NCBI GenBank assembly: GCA_963989385.1
Contig: OZ022508.1
Span: forward strand, 30,898,166 to 30,962,165
DNA from: Ctena decussata
Taxonomy: Eukaryota; Mollusca; Bivalvia; Lucinida; Lucinidae
DNA length: 64,000 nt
Direction: 5' to 3'
How positions within the stretch are numbered: the first letter of the stretch is position 1; the number at the start of each line of letters is the position of its first letter. A model generated the notes under the pieces. The model worked only from the letters and a program-made list of their open reading frames with translations, had not been told where the DNA came from and made no database searches. Made by a program: the position numbers and the translations under genes. Shown in pieces: positions 1 through 11,645 of this stretch.

Positions 1-782
1 GATATTTTCAGAAAATGCGTTTCTTTAAGACCACAAGGGCATTATCTATAGTGTGGATTGAAAAGCCTAGACTATCGTATTTATTCGATTATAAGAAGGG
101 AGCGCCCTTCCAAAAAAAGCCGCATATATGTTAATTAGACTTGTGTTACAGTAATACAGATATAAAGTAGGGATTTTTCTTCCAAAACAATCCCAAAGCT
201 ATAGATCCTTTTTACAAAAAAAATCTAGAGCTTTGGGATTGTTGGAAAGGAAACTCCGTCTTCTTTTTGGTTGTTTTTATGGGGTTTTAAGACAGTACTT
301 CAGTCTACATCGGCTGTACCCCGTCTTCTAATTGAATAAATACAGTACATTTCGAACAGATTTCTCAAAATACAGCGCTAATAAATATGTAAATTTGTGT
401 CGATATGCTGAAATAGAAACATGTTGTTCGGGACACCTCTAAGCAATATAGGTTTCCACAGCCTCATCACAACTTGGACGAGCATGAAACGGTTAGAGAA
501 GTTCGCAGTGTATTGGTTAAAGCGTAACTTTCGATATTTTTGGTTTGTCTTCCCTTATGAACTTCAAAAGGAACGAATTTGCTCCTGAAGGGGCAAATTG
601 TTTTCTCTAAGAGTAACAAAAGTCGTTTTCCTTTGTGAAGAGATGAAATCTGCCCTTTAAATTGCTTATAGGCTTATAGAAACAGGAATAACCCTCAAAA
701 AGATCAATTTTGTGCAAGCTGATCTGAGTATTGACACTGAAATGTTGTGACCTACATCTCTAAAGGTCACCAGAATACAGAC
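1..782. other. Intron of the SLC22-like gene running off the left edge
   Basis: No exon of the missing C-terminal transmembrane half is visible on the minus strand. Apart from the hairpin at 178-247 the stretch is AT-rich and unremarkable. Confidence 0.55.
178..247. repeat. Short inverted repeat (hairpin)
   Basis: Two arms of about 26 bases, built on CAATCCCAAAGCT and its complement AGCTTTGGGATTG, flank a T/A-rich loop of about 15 bases. It is probably a tiny palindromic MITE; the size would also suit an intronic hairpin RNA. Confidence 0.6.
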
Positions 783-917
783 CTCTTTGTCACGGGCAGT
801 ACCAACGCATATGCTACGGACTCCACAGCGCCACCTATGAAGAAATTTAGGTATTTATTTCCAGCAAGACCAGTCATTAGCCAAGTCAAGCCATAGTAGG
901 CAACGGAAATAGCAAAC
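783..917 (-). CDS. SLC22: SLC22-like exon 5 (TM7-TM8)
   Basis: Encodes FAISVAYYGLTWLMTGLAG followed by NKYLNFFIGGAVE, matching the family's TM7-8. Acceptor CTATTTCAG; donor AAAGAG|GTCTGT leaves two bases of a split codon. This is the last exon I can find in the window. Confidence 0.88.
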
Positions 918-2740
918 CTGAAATAGAGAAAATACACAAATCCTAGGTGCCCCTGTTTCCAAAGAACCCGATTGTCCCATCCCACTATTACCATTTTAGC
1001 TATAAAATATGTTTAACAAATTTATGGCTGTTTTCTAGTACCAACAATGTTCTTGATTTGTAATTTCCTATTAGTAACTGAAGCAATTTTCTCTGACATG
1101 TGTCAAGCCAATACCATTCCTTTGTCATTAGACCAGAACTTCTTTATTTTCACATAGGATACGTATTACCGTAAAATAATTAAACTGTACGTTATTCTAT
1201 TTTCAGAAATTGTACATAAAACCCGTTTATCACATAGATACAGAATTTTGGACTGCCTAAGAAGCAATCTGCACGTTCTATAAAGTTTGGCTTTCAGAGT
1301 TTTTATCCTGCCCACCGCTCCGATAAAGGTTTTCCCGCTCCAACACGTTTATCAGCCCGTCGTTAACGTCAACGACGTCGCGTGAGATACTTCAACGTTA
1401 AAATGGCGAGAGCGATGTTGCAGAACAGAATATTTCCCATCCTTTCAGAGCTTCTATCTCTCTTATTATCCATCGTAGACATAAAGTGTGACCACTCATT
1501 TTCTTAGTTAGATCGAAAGGAACACGTTGGTGTCAAAATAAATATGAAATGGCTGGATTTTGTTTCGCTACAAAACGGGCGGGAAACATTTCAGATGGCG
1601 CAGTGATGCTGTGTGTTAGTAAGACTTATCATAAGATCCCTCGTTTCATTAGACACATTTCATCAGATGCCTACCTAGTTTCATTATACAATAAAATATT
1701 ACAATCACACTCGGGTGTCCCTGCCGTTGTGTTTGCGGGATGCCCTCTTAGGTCTTGGCCTTCAGCAATAGTAGCAAGTTTCAACAACTTCAAAATTGTT
1801 GATTTCTAGCAACTATTTCGGGACATTTTTTCCAATCAATATAGAATCTATATGATAAACAGATCATAACATGTTTTTTGTTATCACCCGATTTATTAGC
1901 CCTCGACCAATATCGGACCTCGGGCAAGCCCTCCGTCCGATCATATTGGAGTCTTGGGCTGATAAATCGGGTGATAACGAAAAACCAATGTAATTATCTC
2001 ACATATCAACTTACCATAAATAGAAAAGAACTAGACTTCTCCGTCGAAGATTTGGAGTTCTCATAAGATGCATGAACGTGTATTTGGTACTCTCCTCATT
2101 ACTTGCCCTCTGTTTCTTAATATCCTGCCAATTTTCTCCCGGGAATGGAAGCTTGTTGGTCTTAGTTGTCGTAGTAAGTAGACTTTCTGCTCTGTCAAGT
2201 CGGTTCGTGGCAACCAACCACCGCATGGACTCTGGCATAACACTAGAAATATAATAGGAACTGTTGGTCAATAGAGGGATGCCAGAACAAAGGTAGTTTT
2301 AAGGTACAAGGAATTCATTCATCCCCTCACAGCCCCAAATGTAACAAACTCCTTACTTACCATATATACCAGAAAACTAGTAAGCTCGGCAGAGATATTG
2401 CCAACTGAATATAACGCCACGTCTTTATTAAGTAGGCTATAGCCGGTATAAGCATTACCCCGGCACCCCAGATTAGTTCCATAAACACAGCAGCATATGC
2501 CCGATGTTTAGGTTGAAACATTTCCATAGCCAGTGTGTAAGTAGTAGACTGCAGACCCTGAAAAAGAGCACAAGTTGTAAACTATTAGAACATCTAACAT
2601 ATAAACAAATTAAAAATGAAAAATAAAAACAAACAAAATAATAATAACAAATATGAAAAGAAAATAAATGATCTGACTAATCAATATTTTGACTAGGTGA
2701 GCAGCAAAAGAAAACATGTAACACACATAAGGTAACTGAC

Positions 2741-2791
<51 letters not shown>

Positions 2792-5539
2792 TTCTAAAAT
2801 ATGAAGCCGATGCTAGCGGACATGGGCTCATGAGCAGTGTTTCAGCATTTCATAACTACACATGAACAGATTCAATTAAACCAAGTCTGCCAGTTTCTTT
2901 TTTATGTGTTCCCTGCTCAACGTCTATCATCACCACCGGAAATAGTTTACCACGGAATCGAAAGAGAAGGCCACGCGCGAGAGGGTGCTTGTCGAAAATG
3001 ACATATTTTATTGGTAATGTATCACTGTTTCATAATTAAATTATTGGACATCACTAGTGAATACAGTTATCTTATCTACTAAGTAAATATTTTAGATAAA
3101 TATGTGTTAAATGTTTGGTATGAAAGGAAAAACCGATGGCTGGTACCGAAGACAGAGTAAATTGTAACTATTTCACTACTTTCTCCCCGGACATTTGTGC
3201 ATTTCTTCTGCAGATTTTGCCAATTTAAGCCACAATGATTTAGGAAACAATGGCATATACGAGAATTTCAGCCTAAATCTGGTGGTTAAGCCAGTTATTA
3301 CCTGAATGATAAATATATGTTGTACGGCGAATAGAAGAAATACAAATACACAACTTTTCACCGTACACAACTGTTCATGTTTATCACCCATTGTAGCTAT
3401 AAAATCATTAAATTGACACTAAACAAAACACATAGATAATGCTAGTTCCTAGTTAAAACAGGTAATACAACTTTTATGTCAAAATATGGATGTAATTATA
3501 AACTCGGAACTTGTTTTTGCGAAAGCACCAACTCTCAGACAGTACAAAGCACCGATAAATGTGTGTAATTAAATCAATGCCAACGTTCAGACCACAATAA
3601 ACACGAAAACCAACAAAAACAATTTGTTCTTGATGTACATTATATAAATTGATTGTGCAGTAACAAAGAAAAAATTGTAAATAAAGGCTTCAAACTGGCT
3701 GGTGTCTTCCACTTTCGATTCGGTGGTAAGCTATTTCCGGTAGTGATGATGGACGGTGTTGTTTAAGAGTACTTTCTTTCAGAATTTATTTCACTTTTTG
3801 TGCATAAGCCGAACGTATTGAGGATTGCGCGTTGTATTACACACTATATCTCAGGCCAAAAGAATACAATATTTACCTGCATTAACATCCCTTGAACAAA
3901 ACGGAGGGTTGCAAATAACCAGTACCATGGCACAAATGAAATACCAACTCCAACCCCGACTGGTAAGAACAAGGTAAACATCATCACTGGTTTACGTCCG
4001 AATACATCAGCTAGGTGTCCGAACAAAACCCCACCCACCATTACACCACAAAAGTAGATGGTGATAGACAGCGCAGATAAGTAGGTTTCGTCGCAAACAA
4101 GGTCCCACTGAAAAATGTTGTTCCCTAATTATCATAATTACAATTTACGTGCAGTGCAAGTTTGAGCTTTCTTTTAAATTTCTTACACTCGACTTTTGAT
4201 GTGCAAGACTATTGAAAATGATGCATTTAATGTAAAATGGCTCATTTTCAGAGGAAACAGCTCTACATTTACCATTTTGCCTTCCTTCTAAAAGGGAGTC
4301 AAATCTTAAAGAAAAGCATTTGCTCTTTTAAGAGAAAATTCTTTCAAGATAAAATCCCCTTTTTGAAGGGCTTCATATTTCAGGAAGCAAATGGGAAGTC
4401 ACAAAAGCTATTTTCTTTGTAAAATTGGCGGAATGAAGGTGTATCATTGCGTGAATTTCTTGATCTCAGATTTATCTTTTACCATCAGGCAGGCCATACG
4501 TCTATTTATGCTAGGATAAATGGTGGTTTTACGATGACCCTTTCAAAATTGTTTTTCACATGTTTTTAATATACAGTCAAATCTGCTTATGTGGTCACCT
4601 CTATTAAGGGATCACCTGTCATTAGCATCCAGCTTTTCTGGGTCCCTTGAACCAAAATACAGTGCAAATGAGCCTGCATTAAGGGGTCACGTGTCTTAAG
4701 CAGCCACTTTTATTCCTTCCCTTGGCTGACCCCTTAAGACAGGTTTAACTGGTATACGAGTTGAATGTAAGGTTGACTCTGTGATACTACAGAACGCCGC
4801 TTTGGTATTCGTATGTACAACTCCGTCTCAGTCATTTTGTCGCTTTTGTAAACTTTTAAGGCCAAAGTAAATTTCGCTGACTGTCTACACGGGGTTATTA
4901 CTATTTCCCATACCTATGCTGTCGACCGATCCGGTACTTCGCAAAGTGACTGTCGACAGAGAATTGGTCGTAAACAATACCAGTGTTGATTGCTGTCAAC
5001 CGAACTGATACTGCTGTTGATCGTTTCGGTCGACAGCCTCTTTTGCATACAATGTTACTGACTTGCTTGGTCGATAGCACACATACAGACATTGGTATTT
5101 CCCCGTGTTACAGACCTCCAGACAGAACTACCAAAACACTGTGAATAAACACAACTAAATTTGCAGCTGAACAAAGCAATTAAGAACATTTCAATGTACT
5201 AACCTCTGTGACAATTGACGTTTCTCTTTCCTCCTTTTCATATTTCATCTCCCATACGGAATCATCGCCGTCGCATGAGACACTGATATTGAGTCCCGTG
5301 GAAAGGCTATACGTAGCCTCACATTTCTGGTGTTTCGATTGTATCACTGAAGCGTTCTCCAGAAAACTATTAGTTTCATAGAATTTCGAGTGGCACTTGT
5401 GCGGTGGCCGAGAACCATAGAAGGCCATAATAACATGGTTAAATACAACTGGGAAATAGTTTGTGCATAAGAGAATGAATACTAGTGTTTGATACCTCCC
5501 AGGTGTACCAATCTTGACAAACAAGCTTTCTAAGTTCAT
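783..5539 (-). CDS. SLC22: SLC22-family organic cation/anion transporter, 5' five exons (partial)
   Basis: Major facilitator superfamily carrier of the SLC22 organic ion group, expected in the plasma membrane. Minus-strand exons in order are 5204-5539, 3877-4107, 2361-2557, 2015-2242 and 783-917; all join in phase with GT/AG borders and give about 375 residues of a usual ~550. The start at 5539 is preferred over the upstream ATG at 5671 because it puts the family N-terminus (ESLFVKIGTPGRYQ, then TM1) at residue 1. Seen in order: TM1, a large Cys-bearing extracellular loop (about residues 35-110), the MFS loop motif GHLADVFGRKP after TM2, several TMs, PESMRWL (family PESPRWL), a charged cytoplasmic loop, and TM7-8 with the NKYLNFFIGG segment. 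The last four or so TMs must lie beyond the left edge, because I find no further exon in 1-782. Substrate cannot be told. Family call is firm; the member is not. Confidence 0.9.
1874..1987. mobile_element. Fold-back MITE in SLC22-like intron 4
   Basis: Arms GTTATCACCCGATTTATTAG and the inverse ending ATAAATCGGGTGATAAC fold on a GC-rich centre. The right end lies only about 25 bp from the exon 4 donor at 2013-2014. Confidence 0.7.
2015..2242 (-). CDS. SLC22: SLC22-like exon 4 (PESxRWL loop)
   Basis: Contains VMPESMRWLVATNRLDRAE, the family motif that opens the large cytoplasmic loop, then a charged segment and the start of TM7 (RRRSLVLFYLW). Donor TTATG|GTAAGT, phase 2. Confidence 0.92.
2361..2557 (-). 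CDS. SLC22: SLC22-like exon 3 (TM4-TM6)
   Basis: Begins GLQSTTYTLAMEMF and contains the conserved run around TWRYIQLAISLP before TM6. Ends in phase 2 at TATATG|GTAAGT. No single long ORF spans it; it was found from splice borders and family similarity. Confidence 0.9.
2743..2787. repeat. (AG)n microsatellite
   Basis: About 22 AG units in SLC22-like intron 2. Apparent Ser/Leu-rich reading frames through it are artefacts. Confidence 0.95.
3877..4107 (-). CDS. SLC22: SLC22-like exon 2 (TM2-TM3, MFS signature)
   Basis: Encodes 77 residues beginning WDLVCDETY, a hallmark of SLC22 just before TM2, and includes GHLADVFGRKPVM. Acceptor is TTTTTCAG, donor CAG|GTAAAT; both ends are phase 0. Confidence 0.93.
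4570..4760. repeat. Degenerate inverted/tandem repeat in SLC22-like intron 1
   Basis: Variants of 'taaggggtcacctgtctta' occur about three times in both orientations, ending with ccccttaagacagg. Probably a decayed palindromic transposon. Confidence 0.4.
4887..5108. mobile_element. MITE with ACACGGGG termini
   Basis: A 222-bp block begins ACACGGGG and ends CCCCGTGT, with internal GTCGAC-type palindromes (several CGACAG/CTGTCG pairs). It sits in SLC22-like intron 1 about 95 bp from the exon 1 donor. Confidence 0.65.
5204..5539 (-). CDS. SLC22: SLC22-like exon 1 (N-terminus, TM1, extracellular loop)
   Basis: Encodes 112 residues and ends in phase 0 at a GAG|GTTAGT donor. It holds TM1 and the long loop with several cysteines that is typical of SLC22 proteins between TM1 and TM2. 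Confidence 0.88.
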
Positions 5540-6123
5540 TTCTAAGATATTTTTCCCTTCGCTTTTTAAACCAATGTTAAATCCAAGCAAACGCACTAAG
5601 AAAACACGTGTCAGTGCTGCACAAGCTTTATTTACATTTTTGACTGTGGTTTCATTTCTGAACGCTTGCACTTAACGACAAAAAATGTTTGTATATAAAT
5701 AGTGTCATGTGAATAGGAACCTTTGACAATTTGCGAATGACAACTCAAATTACCTGCACTGCATCGTCACAGACCTCTATTTTTTTATCTTTCATCCAAT
5801 ATTCACTGTTTGTTTATGTGGGAAAACGTGCAGTCTGATCTGGCTGCGTTGATGCACACTTTTGTTAAAAATGCGGTATTTTGTGCGCGACGAAAATCAT
5901 TTTTACGCTACGCTAGACCTTAAGTACTCTTCCCTTTTTAAACTAAACATCGTGAATACACTTTCGACCTGAATAAATGAGTACATTTAATCAAAATAGA
6001 GGTGAGCTGTTGAAATTGATGAAAACATACCATAAACATTCTAAGCACTAGGACAGATAGGTCTGGGCCAACCGTGCAATCCATGATCAGATTGCTCCTG
6101 AAGGACCAGTCTGATCAGTTTAT

Positions 6124-6356
6124 GAGCCGAGACAGGAGAAAATAAAAAAGTGGTTGTGCGCCCAGCGCAGACTCAGATCAGCCTGGGCTTCCGCCCAGTC
6201 TGATCAGAGTCTTCGCTGTCCGCATGGAGGTAGCTTAAACCCTAAGCTACCGTTAAGCGCTCAGCAAAGTGTCTGATCGGATTTGGAGGATGCCCAGGCT
6301 GAGCTGAGCCTGTGCTGCGCGCACAACCACTTTGTTTGTTTTCTTGTGTCGCGGCT
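6124..6356. mobile_element. MITE family 1, copy 1 (GAGCCGCGACA termini)
   Basis: Starts GAGCCGAGACAGG and ends TGTCGCGGCT, with internal inverted runs (CAGATCAGCCTGGG and variants). Three more full copies lie at 11420, 45779 and 55058, and fragments near 7740-7830 and 9430-9500. Confidence 0.8.
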
Positions 6357-6547
6357 AATATGCACTTTTTGTCATTCCATCTGCATCTTTTGGATGATTT
6401 ACTGCATCGTAAAACCAAACAGTTCCAGTAATAGGACATTTTACGGTAATTAATACATGTGTCCCAATTTTTAGAATTTTTGTGTTTTGCCCAATGACAT
6501 GATCATTTGTTTCTTAATGGACGATTTGCGATTTTAAGGCCTTTTCA

Positions 6548-6709
6548 ACAGTATTTCAATCATGTCAGAGGACTATGGGAGGGTAATAATGAAAGGCTGC
6601 GTGCAGTGGAACCTCGTTTACGGTTCGAAAGATTTCCGTCAGCGGGTATCGAACCCGGTACCGCCAGATAAGTAGGCCAGCGCTTAACCTGCTGAGCTGC
6701 TGGGACTTC
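6548..6709 (-). mobile_element. tRNA-derived SINE, family 1
   Basis: On the minus strand the head reads CAGCTCAGCAGGTTAAGCGC, then GGTTCGATACC, giving RNA polymerase III A-box- and B-box-like blocks. Related to the elements at 13031, 47670 and 62375. Confidence 0.75.
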
Positions 6710-6837
6710 AACTAAGATTTCAAAACAGGATACTTTTTCTGGGTATTTCACTGTTTCAAAGTATTCTAGACACATATATAGAAGTTTTTTTTTCTTTGTT
6801 ATAGGCGGCCTTGTTGTACTGTATGAGACTATCTTCG

Positions 6838-7216
6838 ACAATCGGAGCACGCTCGGCCAATTCCGTGAATCAGACCTCAGGCGTATATACGGCGGAGCAA
6901 TATGCAGCAAAATCCAACATTTTGTTCTTCGCCGAAAGTATACGCTACGAATGATAATTAGTTCTCGACCTGCGACCTTTTTCAGCTGTTGCACGGACAT
7001 TCATTTAATGCTTTGCTGTTGTTAAAACAAAATAGTCAATTATTAATGCCAAGACAGAAAAAAAGTGTTTCTTTTCGTTTTATTATTTACTCGGTGCGAC
7101 AGTGCGACCATCTTTGTTTATGTCGTAGTTCCTATCAACAGTCGTGTGACGTAAGTAGTCCCACGTCATACATCCGAGGTTGATTCACGGAATTGGCCGA
7201 GCGGTGTTCCGATTGT
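6838..7216. mobile_element. MITE with CTCGGCCAATTCCGTGAATC arms
   Basis: Terminal inverted repeats of about 34 bp start ACAATCGG and contain the 20-base block named in the call. The interior is AT-rich and has no coding signal. It lies only 13 bp from the next MITE. Confidence 0.75.
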
Positions 7217-7229
7217 ATTTTCGAATATA

Positions 7230-7635
7230 GGGCCGTGCTCGATTGGGCTGTGCTTACCGTCGGGATTTTTGGAACAACAATCGAGTGCACTGGAACCGTG
7301 TCCTGATACGGTGTGCACTGTTCCAAACGAAAAGGTGGTGTGGACAGAACAAATAGTCAAAAAATGGCGGACAAGCAGACGACACAGGAAAATATAGAAA
7401 GAAGATATAGCTCTAAGCTTGTTTGGTGACATTTGAATTGTTTTCCCTTAAAATTCAGATTGCATCATCCAAAATGTCGTCAAACAGAAGAGAATGCGTG
7501 TTTCTCAAAACGCCATCATATTATTATTGTTCAATAGCCGTGCATTCGCCCCTTTCGTGCTCGTTTGGTATGCTCGATTTCGGAATTCTAATAGCCGTTC
7601 TGGCACAGTGCGCACAGCCCAATCGAGCACGGCCC
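7230..7635. mobile_element. MITE with GGGCCGTGCTCGATTGGGCT termini
   Basis: A 406-bp block with 24-bp perfect inverted ends. It abuts the previous MITE, so this is a hot spot of small DNA transposons. No clear target duplication. Confidence 0.8.
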
Positions 7636-8608
7636 AGCTACTCGGTTAGTTGTATTCATAGAAAGCCCACGAATAGAGTTGCTGCCTAGCCGTATTTATA
7701 AGGTTTCAGCAATGTATCGAAGAGTATCAGCTGCTGTTAGCTTAATCCATTCCGACAGCAAAGATTCAGTTCAGATTGATCAGAGTGGATAGCGTGTACT
7801 CCGGTCTGTCTGATCTGAGCCTTCGCTGGGCGAACGTTCCACAGTATTGGTTTTATCGAATCGCAGCTCATTTTCTGTGTTGATATACCCATTCGCCGAC
7901 CCCAACTCTATGTGTACAAGTAAAGCTTTTACAAAAAGCTTAGTCTACGCCTAGCAATCATTAATAGTTGGTGCTTATCAAATAAATCCATTGCAACCAC
8001 AAAAAACTACCTTGTGATACCATATGTACGGTATTTCATATGACCGCTCACATTGAGGGCACAATTTGTACCCGTCCGTCCAACCGGAAACACTGGACCC
8101 AGCGATCTTGAATATGTCTAAAATAAATTATATAACAGGGCAATGAGAAGAAAATTATCATATTTTTTCAGCCAGCTCAGATAGTCTGGTTGCTATGACA
8201 ACAAAAGAGAAGATCTATGCGCACCCTTCAATGATTCGTAAAGCTACGCTTATGAAAATTCAAATGTGCAGACAGACACAAGGTTGGCCAACGTGAAAAC
8301 ATAATACCCCGCCACTTGTGTGTTATGATGCAAGACAAAAACTCTAAGATTTTCTGGTATAATTTTGATTAAGGTCAAGAATACGTAAATGACTGGCGCA
8401 ATTAATTACGTGCGTCGCGAAGGACGTAACGTCACGAAATACATCCTAGTCAGTGAAATTTTCAATATGGCGGCCCATAGGACATTCAATAATAACGTCA
8501 AACATGGGGAAAACGGAGTTGTTGTCATTGTTTATTCAAGCCCTTTGCTCTTTTTTTCCCTGTATGTTTGAAGATATTTTATCAACATAAGAGCATTAAT
8601 AAATTAAT

Positions 8609-8609
<1 letters not shown>

Positions 8610-8653
<44 letters not shown>

Positions 8654-8668
8654 ACAGACAGAGAGAGA
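8610..8668. repeat. (GA)n microsatellite
   Basis: GA repeats of about 40 bp trail into GACAGACAGA. Arg/Glu-rich or Ser/Leu-rich frames across it are artefacts. Confidence 0.9.
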
Positions 8669-8774
8669 ATGTGACTGACACACAGACAGAGTTTCATGTG
8701 TGTAACAATTTAAGGCTGACCGGTTACATGTTCCCTCCCTGCTTTCAGGGCTCACAGGACTTTTCAGACACACA

Positions 8775-8945
8775 TATAAAAGGCGGAACCCATCATTTTC
8801 CTTTCGCTGCGTTATCCTTTCCTGATTTGAAAAAGCTACCTATTTACTGCTGGCTTGACAAAGAGACTTTTCCAGTCGCTAGCTGGCCGACTCAGGATTC
8901 GAACCCGCAACCGTCTGCGTCATAACCGAACGTCCGCGGTGCCGG
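8775..8945 (-). mobile_element. tRNA-derived SINE, family 2
   Basis: The minus strand reads GGTTCGAATCC in the head and CAGGAAAGGATAACGCAGCG in the body, matching in order the SINE at 61482-61744. The 5' end of the head is degraded. Confidence 0.75.
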
Positions 8946-9679
8946 TGGGATTGCGCATACGAAACCAAGTAAATGTATGCCAGCTGATTTTAGAGCTTTA
9001 TGGGATCGGAATGTAATATTTATTATAATGCCGATTTTTGCGATTTTAATACACATATGATCACATATCCTTTTTGGACATCGAAAATTTTGTTTTGATT
9101 ACAAAATAAGAATGATACAATATTTCTTCCACTTGTTGTATGCCGTTGCCAAAGATATAGCGGGCCTCTAACTCACACCGTCCCTACGGCCACTACGCTA
9201 CAAGAAGTCTTTATCTTTACCTATCCCACCGACGGTGGATTTGGAAGCTGACCTTGTAACTTACCATCATCTCGATATGACCGAAATACTGTCCAAAGGT
9301 CAATTTTATCTGACTACCATGAGCCACACCGACAGAACACGGGTCGTCAGAAATTATGATACATTCACATAGATCAGCCCGCGCATACGCACAGACAAGT
9401 AAATCTCTTCGCTGTTCCTCACGGAATCATTGTACCAGAGGACAACAAAGGCTCTGGTCAGGTTGGGCGGGTGCGCACAGTGATCTGAGCTTCCACTGAC
9501 CGTATATGCCCCAAAGAACCCATTTTGTCATGGCACGGCGCATTTTGTGATTTAGGGTAACGCAGTTGTTTATGCGGCTCAGTCGTGTCGGCTGCAATAA
9601 CCATATTACTGCTAGAAGAATGCTTGCATTTTTTACTAATTTTGGTCTAAGAGAGTCTGTAAAAAATTCTTTCACTTAA

Positions 9680-10178
9680 GCCTCGTTCACGCCACAAAAG
9701 TTTCTTTGTCACAGAATCTCTAACAAAGAAAGTTTGCCAAACATTTTGCGTTAACACGGAGCAAATTATTTGTTAAAGAAAAATGTGGCATGGAATCTTT
9801 GTCAAACTAACTTTGGCAAGGAAATATTTGCTGCTGTGTTCACACGATCGAACATTATTCGTCAAGGTAACCTGGAGAAATAAACTTTGCCCGTGTGAAC
9901 GGCCAACCATGCCACCTTTTCTTTGTTTAATATACTTTGTTCAAAATCAAACCGATTTGATTATGAGCAAAGTTTTCTGTGCTTATCTCCATAGCTAGTT
10001 TCTTTGTTACATATTCTATGGCAAATTTTCTGTTCACACGGACAAATTTTGTTTGTCATAAAAACTTTACCATATAAATTTGGCAATGAAGATGTGGCAT
10101 ATTTTTTCATTCACACGAGTAAATTTTACTTTTCCAACCCTACTTTGTCACAGAAACTTTGCCCGTGTGAACGAAACT
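9680..10178. mobile_element. MITE family 2 (CGTTCAC ends), copy 1
   Basis: Ends CTCGTTCAC and GTGAACGAAAC enclose many short repeats of 'ctttgtcacagaaacttt' and 'tttgccaaa'. CTTAAG stands at each border. It is related to the element at 24628-25023, for which an empty site is known. Confidence 0.7.
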
Positions 10179-10748
10179 TAAGACTTTCAGCATGAGAACC
10201 CTATTGGTCCTCATCTTTCCGTATTCTCATAACGCTCTTAGCATGTCTTATTACGCCGCCAGTAAACGACTGCAACGTCGCTTATAAATGACGTCGCGGA
10301 ACGGCATAAATTCATACATACCTATGCTTGCTTACCAAGCGCTACTTGAAAAACGAACTCGGTAGTCAAGGACTTTTCTTACCTTATTTTAATCGACAGA
10401 TCCTGTGACATAAAATATCAGTTTTTGAAAAAAATCTATGTACCGGTAAACAAGCTGTGTACGTTTAAATTTTAAAATCTGAGTTTTTTCTTCGCATTCC
10501 CATTGCCGTCAATGGAAACGGCCTCAAAATTTCATGTTTTTCAATCTGATCTAGCGACTAAACGAACTCGGTGACCTATCTTTTTTTATGGCACAATTCG
10601 ATGTAACACATGAAAATGCACCCCTGTGCAAAATTTAAAAAAAATCTATGTATGAGCCATTTACGTATTCTTGACCTTAAGTTATTTGCACATGCATTGC
10701 CAGTACTACTCGAATGGGTATGATTTAAGAAAATTTAATAAATTTTCC

Positions 10749-10897
10749 TTACCTGTGAATTATCGCTGATTAACACATGTTGTTGGATGGCAGATCACGA
10801 AATATTAATTCACGATAGCCGCAGGCCGGAATGAAATATTATTCGTATCTGCCCGACAACACATGTGTTAAATGTAATATGTGATAATTTACCGGGA
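10749..10897. mobile_element. MITE family 3, solo copy
   Basis: Palindromic element: TTACC...AATTATCGCTGATTAACA at one end and ATGTGATAATTTACCGG at the other, centred on a GGCAGAT/ATCTGCC inverted pair. The same element at 61437-61845 carries a SINE. Confidence 0.65.
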
Positions 10898-11419
10898 ATG
10901 AAAATTTATTTCGATTCTAACATTTCATACAATCAAACTGCATAGATATTGCGACGTTTTCTAATGCACCCTTTAGAGGCGGACGTCGCCAGAAGTTAAA
11001 TGTTTACGTCCGACGTCATCAAGGCGCGAAATGTGCACGCAGAGGGTTAACAACGTGATTTATCACAACTTTTCACGTAACGCCGTTTCCTATACGTTCA
11101 ATGGGGGAAAACGTTAATGTAATACTAGAATCCCTTTCAGAGACGGATGAAGGAAAAAAAAGAAAATAAACAACTCGAAAATACCATCCAGTATGTGTAA
11201 CACTAAATCTTTGCTTTCACAAAATCCTGTATTACCAAACCCGGGATAGCTCTATTCGGAGGAAAACATGTTATGCTCCTAATACAGCTACTCCTTACCA
11301 CGAAAGCTCTATTCGAACGAAGCTGTATTCGAAGGTAGCCATATTCAGTAGAACAATGCGATAAAACCATGACAGTAAGCTAAGAAGTATACACCGTTCT
11401 TATGACGCGGAGTATATTT

Positions 11420-11645
11420 GAGCCGCGACAAGACAGACAAAACCAACGCCCAGCAAAAACTCAGATTAGCATAGGCATCCGACTAGTCTTATCAGAGTCT
11501 TCGCTCGGCGCTTAAGATGTGTCCAAAGTCTAAGCTACATGTACCTCCATGCTGACAGCGAGGACTAATCAGGCGGATGTCCAGACTGATCTGAGTCTTC
11601 GCTAGGCGCACAAGCCACTTGGTTGCTTTTGTCTTGTCGGGGCTC
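11420..11645. mobile_element. MITE family 1, copy 2
   Basis: Starts GAGCCGCGACAAGACAGAC and ends CTTGTCGGGGCTC with the family's internal GATCTGAGTCTTCGC block. Confidence 0.75.

Noticed and set aside
2610..2831. Ser/Leu-rich and Arg/Glu-rich frames over GA/CT runs (also 8582-8925)
   Set aside because: Microsatellite artefacts with no similarity outside the run.
3176..3391. 71-codon minus-strand frame between SLC22-like exons 2 and 3
   Set aside because: No SLC22 similarity, and adding it would disrupt the in-phase join of exons 2 and 3.
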